A DNA stretch of 41,093 bases from DASQGA01 sp035535315 (lineage in GTDB: Bacteria > Actinomycetota > Thermoleophilia > Gaiellales > Gaiellaceae), in contig DATLQD010000122.1 in NCBI GenBank assembly GCA_035535315.1, positions 1-41,093 of the forward strand. Reading direction: 5' to 3'. Under the pieces are notes generated by a model. The model was not told the DNA's origin and did no database searches. It saw nothing but the letters and a program-made list of their open reading frames with translations. Each line of letters begins with the position of its first letter. Positions within the stretch are counted from its first letter, which is position 1. The position numbers were made by a program, and so were the translations under genes. Below, piece after piece: positions 30,158 through 37,028 of the stretch.

Positions 30158-30547
30158 GTGGCCCGGAGGCGGAGTCCCGCACGGCTGATCATCGCGCTCT
30201 CGGTAGCGGCCGTTCTGGCTGTCTTCCTGCTCTACACGAGCTTTGCAGGGGGCTCGACGCCTTCCCTCCGCCCGAGCCAGCTTGGTGACCACCCGGGCAA
30301 GGTGAGCTTGGCCGGCAAGGTCGTCGGCCCGATTCGCGGGGACGGGCGTGCGGTGCCGAAGACCTTCATGTTGCGGGACATCGAGGGGAGTGCGACGGTC
30401 CCCATCACCTATACGGGGTCGGTGCCCGACCTCTTCAAGGCGGGCAGGGACGTCTACATGCGGGGCGAGCTTCGAAACGGCGTCTTCATCGCCGAGCGGG
30501 ACTCGCTCGTCACGAAATGTCCCTCGAAATACGCCGCCAAGTCCTGA
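30158..30547 (+). CDS. ccmE: Cytochrome c maturation haem chaperone CcmE (CXXXY type)
   Basis: The 129-aa product has an N-terminal signal-anchor TM (LIIALSVAAVLAVFLLYTSF) and an OB-fold domain: HPGKVSLAGKVV, MLRDIEGSATVPITYTG, PDLFKAGRDVYMRGEL, FIAERDSLVTKCPSKY. CcmE accepts haem from CcmABC(D) outside the membrane and hands it to CcmF. The usual haem-linking His (HxxxY) is Cys here (Cys121-P-S-K-Tyr125). That CXXXY variant is known from archaea and some bacteria with a System I lacking CcmH. It lies 7 nt upstream of ccmF, in one operon with it and the CcmI-like gene. Confidence 0.93.
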   Translation: MARRRSPARLIIALSVAAVLAVFLLYTSFAGGSTPSLRPSQLGDHPGKVSLAGKVVGPIRGDGRAVPKTFMLRDIEGSATVPITYTGSVPDLFKAGRDVYMRGELRNGVFIAERDSLVTKCPSKYAAKS

Positions 30548-30554
30548 GGAGCAG

Positions 30555-32549
30555 ATGCCGCTCCTAGGCCGGGCCGCCCTCCTCGTCGCTCTCGGGCTCG
30601 TCCTCTACGCGACCATCGCCGGCGCCTATGCGGCGCTGCGGGGACGCCGGCGGCTCCTGGAGTCGGCGCGCAATGCCTTTCTGGCCTCCTTTGCAGCTGC
30701 CGCGGTCGCCAGTCTTGTCCTGCTCGCCGCCCTGGCCCGCCACGACTTCTCCTTCGCCTATGTCGCCGACCATACGAGCCGCGAGCTGCCGCTCGGCTAT
30801 ACGCTCGCCGCCTTCTGGGGCGGGCAGCAGGGCTCGCTGCTCCTGTGGTTCCTCGTTCTGACCGGGCTGCTCTCGGCCGCGCTTGCTCTGAACCCGAGGC
30901 TCACGCGCGAGGTTCTGCCCTGGACGGTCCCGATCGGAGCCGGCATCGCTTCGTTCTTTGCCCTCCTCCTCTGCTTCGTAGCCTCCCCGTTCGTGACCCA
31001 CGCCCCGCCCGCGGACGGCGTCGGGCTCAACCCGAGCCTCCAGAACCCGTACATGCTCGCGCACCCGCCGCTCCTCTACCTGGGCTACGTGGGGCTGACG
31101 GTGCCGTTTGCCTTCGCGATGGCAGCGCTTGCCTCGCGCCGGGCGGACGAGCGCTGGATCATTGCAACCCGCCGGTGGACGCTCGCCGCCTGGACGTGCC
31201 TTGGCGTTGCGATTCTCCTCGGGTCGAAGTGGGCTTACGAGGAGGTCGGTTGGGGCGGCTGGTATGCGTGGGACCCCGTCGAGAACGCCGCCCTGATGCC
31301 GTGGCTCGTCGCGACCGCATTCCTCCACTCGGTGATGATCCAGGAGAAGAAGAACATGCTCCGCGTCTGGAATTCGGTGCTTATCGCGCTCGCCTTCGGG
31401 CTATCGATCTTCGGTACCTTCCTGACCCGGAGCGGCGTCCTGAACTCGATTCACAGCTTCACCGAGTCGTCGATCGGTCCGTGGTTCATCGGCTTCCTCG
31501 CGTTCGTCGCAGCGAGCTCGGCGGCGCTGATCATCTGGCGCCTGCCACTCCTGCGTTCCCGGACGAAGCTCGAGTCGCTCGTGTCGCGCGAGGCGGCTTT
31601 CCTCTACAACAACCTGTTCCTCGTCGCGCTCGCCCTCACCGTCCTCTGGGGGGTCGTCTATCCGCTGGTCTCGGAGGCCCTCCGGGGCGTGGCCGTGACC
31701 GTGGGGGCGCCGTACTACAACTTCTTCGCGGTCGCGTTCGGCCTCCCGATCATCCTGCTGATGGGAATCGGGCCGCTCGTGGCGTGGCGGCGGGCGTCGC
31801 TTCGCTCGCTCGCCGCGCAGCTCGCGTGGCCTGCGGGCGTTGCGCTCGCGGTGGGAGTTCTCCTCGCCCTGGCCGGGGCGGGATCGAGCCCAGCCGGCCT
31901 CGTCGGCTACACCTTCGCCGCCTTCGCCCTGACGACGATCGTGCAGGAGTTCGCGCGCGGGACACGGGCGCGGAAGGCTCTCGGCGCCTCGAGCTGGCCG
32001 TCTGCCTTCTCCCAGCTCGTGGGGCGCAACCGCCGCCGCTACGGCGGGTACGTCGTACACGCGGCGATCGTACTCCTGCTCCTCGGCGCTATCGGGATCG
32101 GTGGCTTCGGGACAACGCGTGAGGCCAAGCTCGTCCCAGGCAACTCGATGCAGGTGGGTGACTACCGCCTCGAGCTCCTCGGAACCGCGCAGAGGCGTTC
32201 CGCGAACGCGAAGGAGATCCGTGCTCGGCTTTCGGTCTCCCGGAACGGGGAGAGCGTTGGGACCCTGGCGGCGGGCAAGAACCGCTATTTCGCGGAGCAG
32301 CAGACCTCAAACGAGGTGGCGATTCGCTCTGACCTGCTCCGGGGTGAGGACCTCTTCGTGATCGCCGACCAGTTCAACTCGGACGGGTCCGTCTACCTGA
32401 AGGTGCTCGTGAACCCGCTAGTTAACCTGATCTGGCTCGCCGGGCTCGTCTTCCTGCTCGGTTCGCTCGTCACCATGTGGCCGGACGCGCGCGAGCAGCG
32501 ACGGCTCGCGGGCCGCTTCGCCGAGGCCGAAACGCCGGCACCGGCCTAG
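30555..32549 (+). CDS. ccmF: Cytochrome c-type biogenesis haem lyase CcmF
   Basis: The 664-aa polytopic protein has the CcmF features: YVADHTSRELPLGYTLAAFW, GGQQGSLLLW, LNPSLQNPYMLAHPPLLYLG (P-His region), the WWD domain VGWGGWYAWDPVENAALMPW, GTFLTRSGVLNSIHSF and AAFLYNNLFLVALALTVLWG. A periplasmic C-terminal domain and a final TM (NLIWLAGLVFLLGSLVTMW) complete it. It attaches haem to apocytochrome c outside the membrane. SD GAGGAG lies 3-8 nt before ATG 30555. Confidence 0.96.
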   Translation: MPLLGRAALLVALGLVLYATIAGAYAALRGRRRLLESARNAFLASFAAAAVASLVLLAALARHDFSFAYVADHTSRELPLGYTLAAFWGGQQGSLLLWFLVLTGLLSAALALNPRLTREVLPWTVPIGAGIASFFALLLCFVASPFVTHAPPADGVGLNPSLQNPYMLAHPPLLYLGYVGLTVPFAFAMAALASRRADERWIIATRRWTLAAWTCLGVAILLGSKWAYEEVGWGGWYAWDPVENAALMPWLVATAFLHSVMIQEKKNMLRVWNSVLIALAFGLSIFGTFLTRSGVLNSIHSFTESSIGPWFIGFLAFVAASSAALIIWRLPLLRSRTKLESLVSREAAFLYNNLFLVALALTVLWGVVYPLVSEALRGVAVTVGAPYYNFFAVAFGLPIILLMGIGPLVAWRRASLRSLAAQLAWPAGVALAVGVLLALAGAGSSPAGLVGYTFAAFALTTIVQEFARGTRARKALGASSWPSAFSQLVGRNRRRYGGYVVHAAIVLLLLGAIGIGGFGTTREAKLVPGNSMQVGDYRLELLGTAQRRSANAKEIRARLSVSRNGESVGTLAAGKNRYFAEQQTSNEVAIRSDLLRGEDLFVIADQFNSDGSVYLKVLVNPLVNLIWLAGLVFLLGSLVTMWPDAREQRRLAGRFAEAETPAPA

Positions 32550-32710
32550 ATGGTTGATCGGCAATCACCGCACCCTCGGATGGCGGCCCAGACGCGGCGC
32601 CAGGCCGCACCCTCGCCCTTGTCAAGGCTTCAAGCCTTGCCTGCGAGCGATGACGCACCCTGGCTTGGTCTGGCCCGTCCCCGCGGGCACGCCGATTACC
32701 GACCAACCAT
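32550..32710. repeat. 161-bp element with 17-bp terminal inverted repeats
   Basis: The ends ATGGTTGATCGGCAATC (32550-32566) and GATTACCGACCAACCAT (32694-32710) are inverted copies, 15 of 17 identical. The centre contains a perfect 17-bp palindrome CAAGGCTT-C-AAGCCTTG (32623-32639) and three copies of a GCACCCT(C/G) word. It exactly fills the gap between the ccmF stop and the CcmI-like gene. It could be a MITE-like insertion or a structured intercistronic RNA. Confidence 0.6.
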
Positions 32711-32716
32711 CTGCTG

Positions 32717-33061
32717 ATGGAGGTGCTGGCGCTTGCTCTGGCGGCCGTGCTCGCCCTCGGCTGCGTCGTCTTCGTCGCTCGCCCCTTCCTGCGGGAGCCC
32801 GAGGCTGTCGATGACCGGATTCGAGTCGCCGGAACGGGCGAGCAGGAAAGAATCCGCCTCGAGGAGGAGCGGGACCGTGCGCTCGCTGCGCTCAAGGAGC
32901 TCGAGTTCGACCACCGGACCGGAAAGATCTCGGATACGGACTACCGCGAGTCGGTGGGGACGCTTCGCTCCCAGGTCGCCCAGGCACTCCGGGCTCTCGA
33001 TGCCCAGGGCCGTCCTCCGGACGAGCGCACCAAGGCCGATGAGGCGACCGTGCATGTCTGA
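32717..33061 (+). CDS. CcmI-like cytochrome c biogenesis protein (short form)
   Basis: The 114-aa product has an N-terminal TM (VLALALAAVLALGCVVFVAR) followed by a cytoplasmic coiled coil with ERDRALAALKELEFDHRTGK and ISDTDYRESVGTLRSQVAQALRAL, the conserved start of CcmI/CycH. It lacks the TPR domain that binds apocytochrome c in longer CcmI proteins. Its position after ccmF supports the role. It overlaps the next gene by 8 nt. Confidence 0.83.
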   Translation: MEVLALALAAVLALGCVVFVARPFLREPEAVDDRIRVAGTGEQERIRLEEERDRALAALKELEFDHRTGKISDTDYRESVGTLRSQVAQALRALDAQGRPPDERTKADEATVHV

Positions 33062-33797
33062 GTGCGCCCACTGCGGGAGCGCCCTAGCGGCCGAGAGTCG
33101 CTACTGCCCCGAGTGCGGGGGACGCCTTGGCGAGGGCGCCTCTTCTCGGCTGCGCCTGCCGCCTCCGTCGCCGCTGCTCCTGATCGCGGTGCTGGTCGGG
33201 ATCGGCGGGATCATCCTGCTCGCCGGCACCGTTTGGGCCTGGGGCGTGGTGGCGCTGCTCGCGGCAACCGTCCTTTTCCTCTTCGAAGGCTTCGTCGACC
33301 GCACCGCGGCGGCCCGGGTGCTCGCGGACGCGCGCGGCCGTGCCGTAGCAACTCGGGAATCCGTCGCGCTCAGGTCGCGGGGCCAGATGGGGCTGTTCAG
33401 GGCCCGCCGTGAGCTCGCGGAGCTCCACATCGAGAAGGATCGGATCTTCCGCCAGTTCGGGGAGGCCGTGTACTCCGAGGACGAGACGGGCATGAAAGCA
33501 GCACGGACGGCCGTCGACACCGTCGTCGGGCGGATCCGAGACAAGGAGGCCGAGATCGAAAACTTGATCCGAGAGACAGAGGTATTGATCCAGCGTGTCC
33601 AGGCGCCGGTGCAAGAGACTGTCAAGCTCGAGGCACCGCCCGAGCCGGCGCGCGTGCCCGAGCCCTGGCCGCCCCCGGATGAGGGCGACATCCCGGAGCC
33701 GCCACAGCCCTCTCCAGGGGAGCCGACGCCCGGACCGGAGGAGCCCGCTCCGCCGGTGGAGCCCCCGGCGCCCGGGATCATGCAACACCGCAGCTGA
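33054..33797 (+). CDS. Zinc-ribbon membrane protein with coiled coil and Pro-rich tail
   Basis: In this 247-aa product an N-terminal zinc ribbon (CAHCGSALAAESRYCPECGG, four Cys) is followed by two close TM segments (PLLLIAVLVGIGGIILLAG and VWAWGVVALLAATVLFLFEG). A long charged coiled coil (~85-190) and a Pro/Glu-rich low-complexity tail (~195-247) follow. The start overlaps the CcmI-like gene, so it is in the ccm operon, but no known Ccm protein has this architecture. It may be an envelope or membrane-organising protein. Function unknown. Confidence 0.8.
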   Translation: MSECAHCGSALAAESRYCPECGGRLGEGASSRLRLPPPSPLLLIAVLVGIGGIILLAGTVWAWGVVALLAATVLFLFEGFVDRTAAARVLADARGRAVATRESVALRSRGQMGLFRARRELAELHIEKDRIFRQFGEAVYSEDETGMKAARTAVDTVVGRIRDKEAEIENLIRETEVLIQRVQAPVQETVKLEAPPEPARVPEPWPPPDEGDIPEPPQPSPGEPTPGPEEPAPPVEPPAPGIMQHRS

Positions 33798-33921
33798 GCA
33801 CGTCCGGAGGGGCGCGTCGGTGGCAGTCGACCGCCGCTCCTGATAAAAACCTCCTCTTATCTCGCTGAAACCGCGTGCCGGGCCCGCAGGGACGTCCTTT
33901 CGCCCGGCGAAAATCACACCG

Positions 33922-35127
33922 GTGTCACGCCCCCGCCGACTCATCACGCTCGTCATCGCCTGCTTCGGGCTCGCCGTTGCGGCGATTCCGGCCGGGGCTC
34001 TCGGCTCACTGTCGGACCGTAAGGACCAGGTTGACGCCCAGATAGCCGCCCTGCAGGCGCAGATCTCGGGCGCCAAGGAGAAAGAGGGCGTGCTCTCGAG
34101 TGAGATCGAGACAGCCAGCTCGGAGATCGGCTCGCTCGAAGGCAAGATCGGAAGTCTCTCGACGCTCGTGGCCACGCTCGAGGCCGACCTCGCCGAGCAT
34201 CGCTCGCGTCTCGCTCGCCTTCAGGCGAGGTACGAGGAGCAGACGCGCAGGCTCGACTTCCTCGTCGGCCAGCACGAGCTCGCAGAACGCCGCTTGGAGG
34301 AGAGGCTCGTGGAGCTCTACCAGACCGGGCAAACCACCGAGCTCGAGATCCTGCTCCAGGTCGCAAGCCTGAACGATCTGATCGAGCAGATCGACTACTT
34401 CCGCCAGATCGGAGATGAGGACCGGCGCATCGTCGACGAGATCAAGGGCGTCCGGGACGCTGTTCGCGTCGCTCGGCGGGAGACCGCGGCGACCAAGAAA
34501 GAAGTCGAGCAGGTCACGGCCGAGCTGGCGGAGAAGACCGCCGAGCAGCGAGCTGCGCGCGACCAGCTGGTCGCGCAGCAGAGCGCGTTGGTCGCAGCCC
34601 GTGACGAGAGGCAGTCGCTTCTAGCAAGCGTTCGGGACGAACGCCATGAGCACGAGGAGGATCTCGGAGCGATGCAGGCGGCGAGCGCCTCCCTCGCCGA
34701 TCAGATCCGCTCGTCTCAGGCTGGCTCCAGCGGCTCGGGCGGAAGCTCCGGCTCGGGCGTATCCTCGAGCGGGCTCATCTGGCCGGTCTCGGGCCCCGTT
34801 GTCAGCGGCTTCGGCCCCCGCTGGGGCCGTATGCACGAGGGAATCGACATCGCGGTGCCCAACGGCACCGCGGTGCATGCGGCCGCCGGCGGCACGATCA
34901 TCTACGCGGGCGGCATGGGCGGTTACGGAAACATCGTTGTGATCGACCACGGGAACGGCCTGGCCACTGCATACGCGCATCTATCGGCCATCTGGGTCGG
35001 AGGCGGCTCGGTCGCGCAGGGGCAGGCGATCGCCGCGTCCGGCTGCACCGGTCACTGCCTGGGCCCGCACCTTCACTTCGAAGTGAGGGTGAACGGGAGC
35101 CCGGTGGACCCGCTGGGTTACCTGTAA
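33922..35127 (+). CDS. Secreted M23-family peptidase with coiled coil (EnvC-like)
   Basis: The 401-aa product has a signal peptide or anchor (LITLVIACFGLAVAAIPAGA) and two long coiled-coil segments (~30-115 and ~155-265), separated by LYQTGQTTELEILLQVASLN. A Ser/Gly linker leads to a C-terminal LytM domain. GRMHEGIDIAVPNG (HxxxD) and GPHLHFEVRVNG (HxH) carry the Zn ligands, with YGNIVVIDHGNGLATAYAHL between. EnvC-type proteins activate amidases or cut cell-wall peptides during division; the intact Zn site suggests a true endopeptidase. GTG 33922 has no SD. A terminator lies at 35186-35209. Confidence 0.93.
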   Translation: MSRPRRLITLVIACFGLAVAAIPAGALGSLSDRKDQVDAQIAALQAQISGAKEKEGVLSSEIETASSEIGSLEGKIGSLSTLVATLEADLAEHRSRLARLQARYEEQTRRLDFLVGQHELAERRLEERLVELYQTGQTTELEILLQVASLNDLIEQIDYFRQIGDEDRRIVDEIKGVRDAVRVARRETAATKKEVEQVTAELAEKTAEQRAARDQLVAQQSALVAARDERQSLLASVRDERHEHEEDLGAMQAASASLADQIRSSQAGSSGSGGSSGSGVSSSGLIWPVSGPVVSGFGPRWGRMHEGIDIAVPNGTAVHAAAGGTIIYAGGMGGYGNIVVIDHGNGLATAYAHLSAIWVGGGSVAQGQAIAASGCTGHCLGPHLHFEVRVNGSPVDPLGYL

Positions 35128-35185
35128 GCGGCCGCCCTGTAAACGCGCCACCCGCCTTCGCGGCTGGACGCTCCTAATGCCGCTA

Positions 35186-35209
35186 CTCGCGGGCCATTCG
35201 GCCCGCGAG
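35186..35209. terminator. Terminator hairpin between convergent genes
   Basis: CTCGCGGGCC (35186-35195) and GGCCCGCGAG (35200-35209) form a perfect 10-bp stem with loop ATTC. It lies between the M23 peptidase (+) and the HPRT-like gene (-). Confidence 0.7.
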
Positions 35210-35247
35210 GCATGCTCTTCGAAAGCGTGGCGGGTGGCCGCGAGCGG

Positions 35248-35754
35248 CTACTTGTTCAACGAGTGGATGTCGGGCAGGCCCCTGTAGAGCCCGTCCAGGT
35301 CGAAGCCGTAGCCGACGAAGAACTCGTCGGGGACGGTGAAGCCAACGTAGCGGAGCGGCAGGTCCTCGACGAGGCGGCGGTACGGGCGGTCGAGGAGCGA
35401 GCAGACGGCGAGGCTGGCCGGGTCGCGGAGCCGGAGAGCCGTGAGGAGGTAGTTGAGGGTCAAGCCGGTGTCGACGACCAGGTCGACGATCACGACGTCC
35501 CGTTCGGCGATCGGCGCGTCGAGGTCCTTCATGATCCGGACGCCTGCATGGCCCCCCAGCGCCCGGCCGTAGCCGGCGAGGCTGACGAGGTCGAGTCGAT
35601 GCGGGATCGGCACGGCGCGGGAGAGATCCGCGAGGAACACGTACGACGCCCGGAGCACCCCGACCAGGAGCGGCTCCTTCCCGGCGTAGTCCTCGGTGAT
35701 GCGGGCTCCGAGCTCTGCGACTCGGGCCTGAATGTCCGCGCTCGTGAGGTGCAC
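35248..35754 (-). CDS. Hypoxanthine phosphoribosyltransferase-like protein
   Basis: The 168-aa product aligns with HPRT along its length: LLVGVLRASYVFLADLSRAV, LVSLAGYGRALGGHAGVRIM then KDLD, VVIVDLVVDTGLTLNYLL (PRPP-binding loop), LLDRPYRRLVEDLPLRYVGF and DEFFVGYGFDLDGLYRGLP. It converts hypoxanthine or guanine plus PRPP to IMP or GMP in purine salvage. The PRPP motif, normally VEDI(I/V)DTG, is VDLVVDTG here, and the usual KGS is RAS, so it may be a diverged paralogue or have altered specificity. GTG 35754 is the likely start. It follows the small endonuclease-like gene by 49 nt. Confidence 0.85.
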   Translation of the reverse strand: MHLTSADIQARVAELGARITEDYAGKEPLLVGVLRASYVFLADLSRAVPIPHRLDLVSLAGYGRALGGHAGVRIMKDLDAPIAERDVVIVDLVVDTGLTLNYLLTALRLRDPASLAVCSLLDRPYRRLVEDLPLRYVGFTVPDEFFVGYGFDLDGLYRGLPDIHSLNK

Positions 35755-35803
35755 TTCACCGACGCGGGGATCGGGCCCGGCCAGCCGCAGGTGGCGAGAA
35801 GCT

Positions 35804-36172
35804 CTACGAGGCGAGGCTGAGACCGTACTTCTCCGCGAGACGCTCGATGTCCCGCCGGTAGAAGAGCTTCACCTTCACGTCGGGATACCGCTCTCTGAGC
35901 TTTCTGATCTTGCGGTTCTTCCGCGTCACGAGCGACTGCTTCATCGTCGTGATCTCCACGTAGAGGTCCTGGTCCGGCAGGTAGAAGTCCGGCTTCGCCG
36001 CCTCGATCACGCGGCCCTCGTCGTCCGTCTCGAGGACGAACGAGCGCGGCTCGTACTCCCACCGGATTCCGTAGAAATCGAGGAGCTTCGCGACCTCGAG
36101 TTCCGCCTGGTTGACGAAACGGGGAGGCTGACGCCCACAATATGCCTGGAAAACAGGCATTTCTTTCGGCAC
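35804..36172 (-). CDS. Small PD-(D/E)XK nuclease-like protein
   Basis: The ~122-aa product starts at GTG 36172, which fits a leaderless promoter (TACCGT, 7 nt); ATG 36160 is the alternative. A helix with Glu (NQAELEVAKLLDFYGIRW), strands EYEPRSFVLETDD, AAKPDFYLPDQDLYVEITTM (the P-D-x-n-E-x-(T/K) core) and RKIRKLRERYPDVKVKLFYR form the restriction-endonuclease-like core. The Lys of ExK is replaced by Thr (EIT) with Lys two residues on. Such small proteins include DUF559-like and repair nucleases. A 7-bp hairpin covers the second start codon. Partner and target unknown. Confidence 0.7.
   Translation of the reverse strand: MPKEMPVFQAYCGRQPPRFVNQAELEVAKLLDFYGIRWEYEPRSFVLETDDEGRVIEAAKPDFYLPDQDLYVEITTMKQSLVTRKNRKIRKLRERYPDVKVKLFYRRDIERLAEKYGLSLAS
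36142..36160 (-). promoter_or_regulatory. Hairpin at the alternative start codon of the nuclease-like gene
   Basis: On the minus strand ATGCCTG-TTTTC-CAGGCAT is a perfect 7-bp stem whose first three bases are ATG 36160. It could hinder initiation there, or it may simply be chance. Confidence 0.35.
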
Positions 36173-36179
36173 GAATCGA

Positions 36180-36185
36180 ACGGTA
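36180..36185 (-). promoter_or_regulatory. Probable leaderless -10 box of the nuclease-like gene
   Basis: On the minus strand TACCGT is followed by 7 nt (tcgattc) and GTG 36172. Confidence 0.4.
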
Positions 36186-36210
36186 GCAGTCTGCGCGGAC
36201 GGCCCATCAC

Positions 36211-36216
36211 TAAACT
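36211..36216 (+). promoter_or_regulatory. Putative -10 box of the cDPG operon
   Basis: TAAACT lies 30 nt upstream of GTG 36246. SD AGGAG (36237-36241) shows that this mRNA has a short leader. No good -35 box was seen. Confidence 0.35.
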
Positions 36217-36245
36217 CCGGTGCTCGGCGGGCGACTAGGAGAGCC

Positions 36246-37028
36246 GTGTTTCGGATCGCACACATCTCCGACCTGCACTGCGGGTCGCAGCATTTCGTCC
36301 CGAACCTCATGGAGCGGGCGATCATGGAGATCAACGAGCTCGAGCCGGATGTCGTCGTCTGCTCCGGCGACCTGACTGCGTTTGGCTATCGCCAGGAGTA
36401 CGCCGAGGCGAAGCAGTACCTGGAGCGACTTGGCTGCGAGACGCTCGTGGTCGTGCCGGGCAACCACGATTCCCGGAATGTGGGCTACCTCCACTTCGAA
36501 GAGCAGTTCGGGGAGCGCGACACAGTTGTTCACCAGAACGGTGTCTCGGTGGTTGCGATCGACTCCTCCGAGCCGGACCTCGACCACGGGCACATCGGCC
36601 GGAGCCGCTATCGCTGGATCTCGGAGCAGTTCGCCCATCCGGCGGACTTCCGGATCTTTGTCCTCCATCACCACCTACTGCCCGTTCCGGGCACCGGCCG
36701 CGAGCGGAACGTCGTCTATGACGCCGGCGACGCGCTCGAGGCACTCCAGCGCTCGAAAGTCAATCTCGTCCTCTCGGGGCACAAGCACGTCCCGTACGCC
36801 TGGCGCTTGGAAGACCTCTTCATCGTCAACACCGGCACTGTGTCGACGCTTCGGCTCAGGGGTAGGACGCGGCCCTGCTACAACGTGGTTGAGATCGAAG
36901 GTCGCCACGTCGATGTGTGGCGCCGCTATCCGTTCCATGGCTCCGAGCGGATCATCCAGTTCTCCGCCGACACGCTCGAGTACGAGAAGTACACGACCCG
37001 GATCGAGGACGAGGTCACGAGTCGATGA
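36246..37028 (+). CDS. Metallophosphoesterase heading the cDPG operon
   Basis: The 260-aa product has complete calcineurin-like motifs: RIAHISDLHCG (D-x-H), VVVCSGDLTAFG (GD), VVVPGNHDSRN (GNHD), IFVLHHHLLP (H) and LVLSGHKHVPY (GHxH). The pattern resembles class III cyclic-nucleotide phosphodiesterases (CpdA/Rv0805 type). Start is GTG 36246 with SD AGGAG. Its stop overlaps the next gene as ATGA. In this operon it might hydrolyse a phosphodiester or phosphoester of the diphosphoglycerate pathway, for example open cyclic 2,3-diphosphoglycerate. That is inferred only from gene order; cAMP or another substrate is equally possible. Confidence 0.9.
   Translation: MFRIAHISDLHCGSQHFVPNLMERAIMEINELEPDVVVCSGDLTAFGYRQEYAEAKQYLERLGCETLVVVPGNHDSRNVGYLHFEEQFGERDTVVHQNGVSVVAIDSSEPDLDHGHIGRSRYRWISEQFAHPADFRIFVLHHHLLPVPGTGRERNVVYDAGDALEALQRSKVNLVLSGHKHVPYAWRLEDLFIVNTGTVSTLRLRGRTRPCYNVVEIEGRHVDVWRRYPFHGSERIIQFSADTLEYEKYTTRIEDEVTSR

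Noticed and set aside
33798..33921. c-di-AMP (ydaO) riboswitch upstream of the M23 peptidase
   Set aside because: The interval is only 124 nt and lacks the conserved ydaO blocks.
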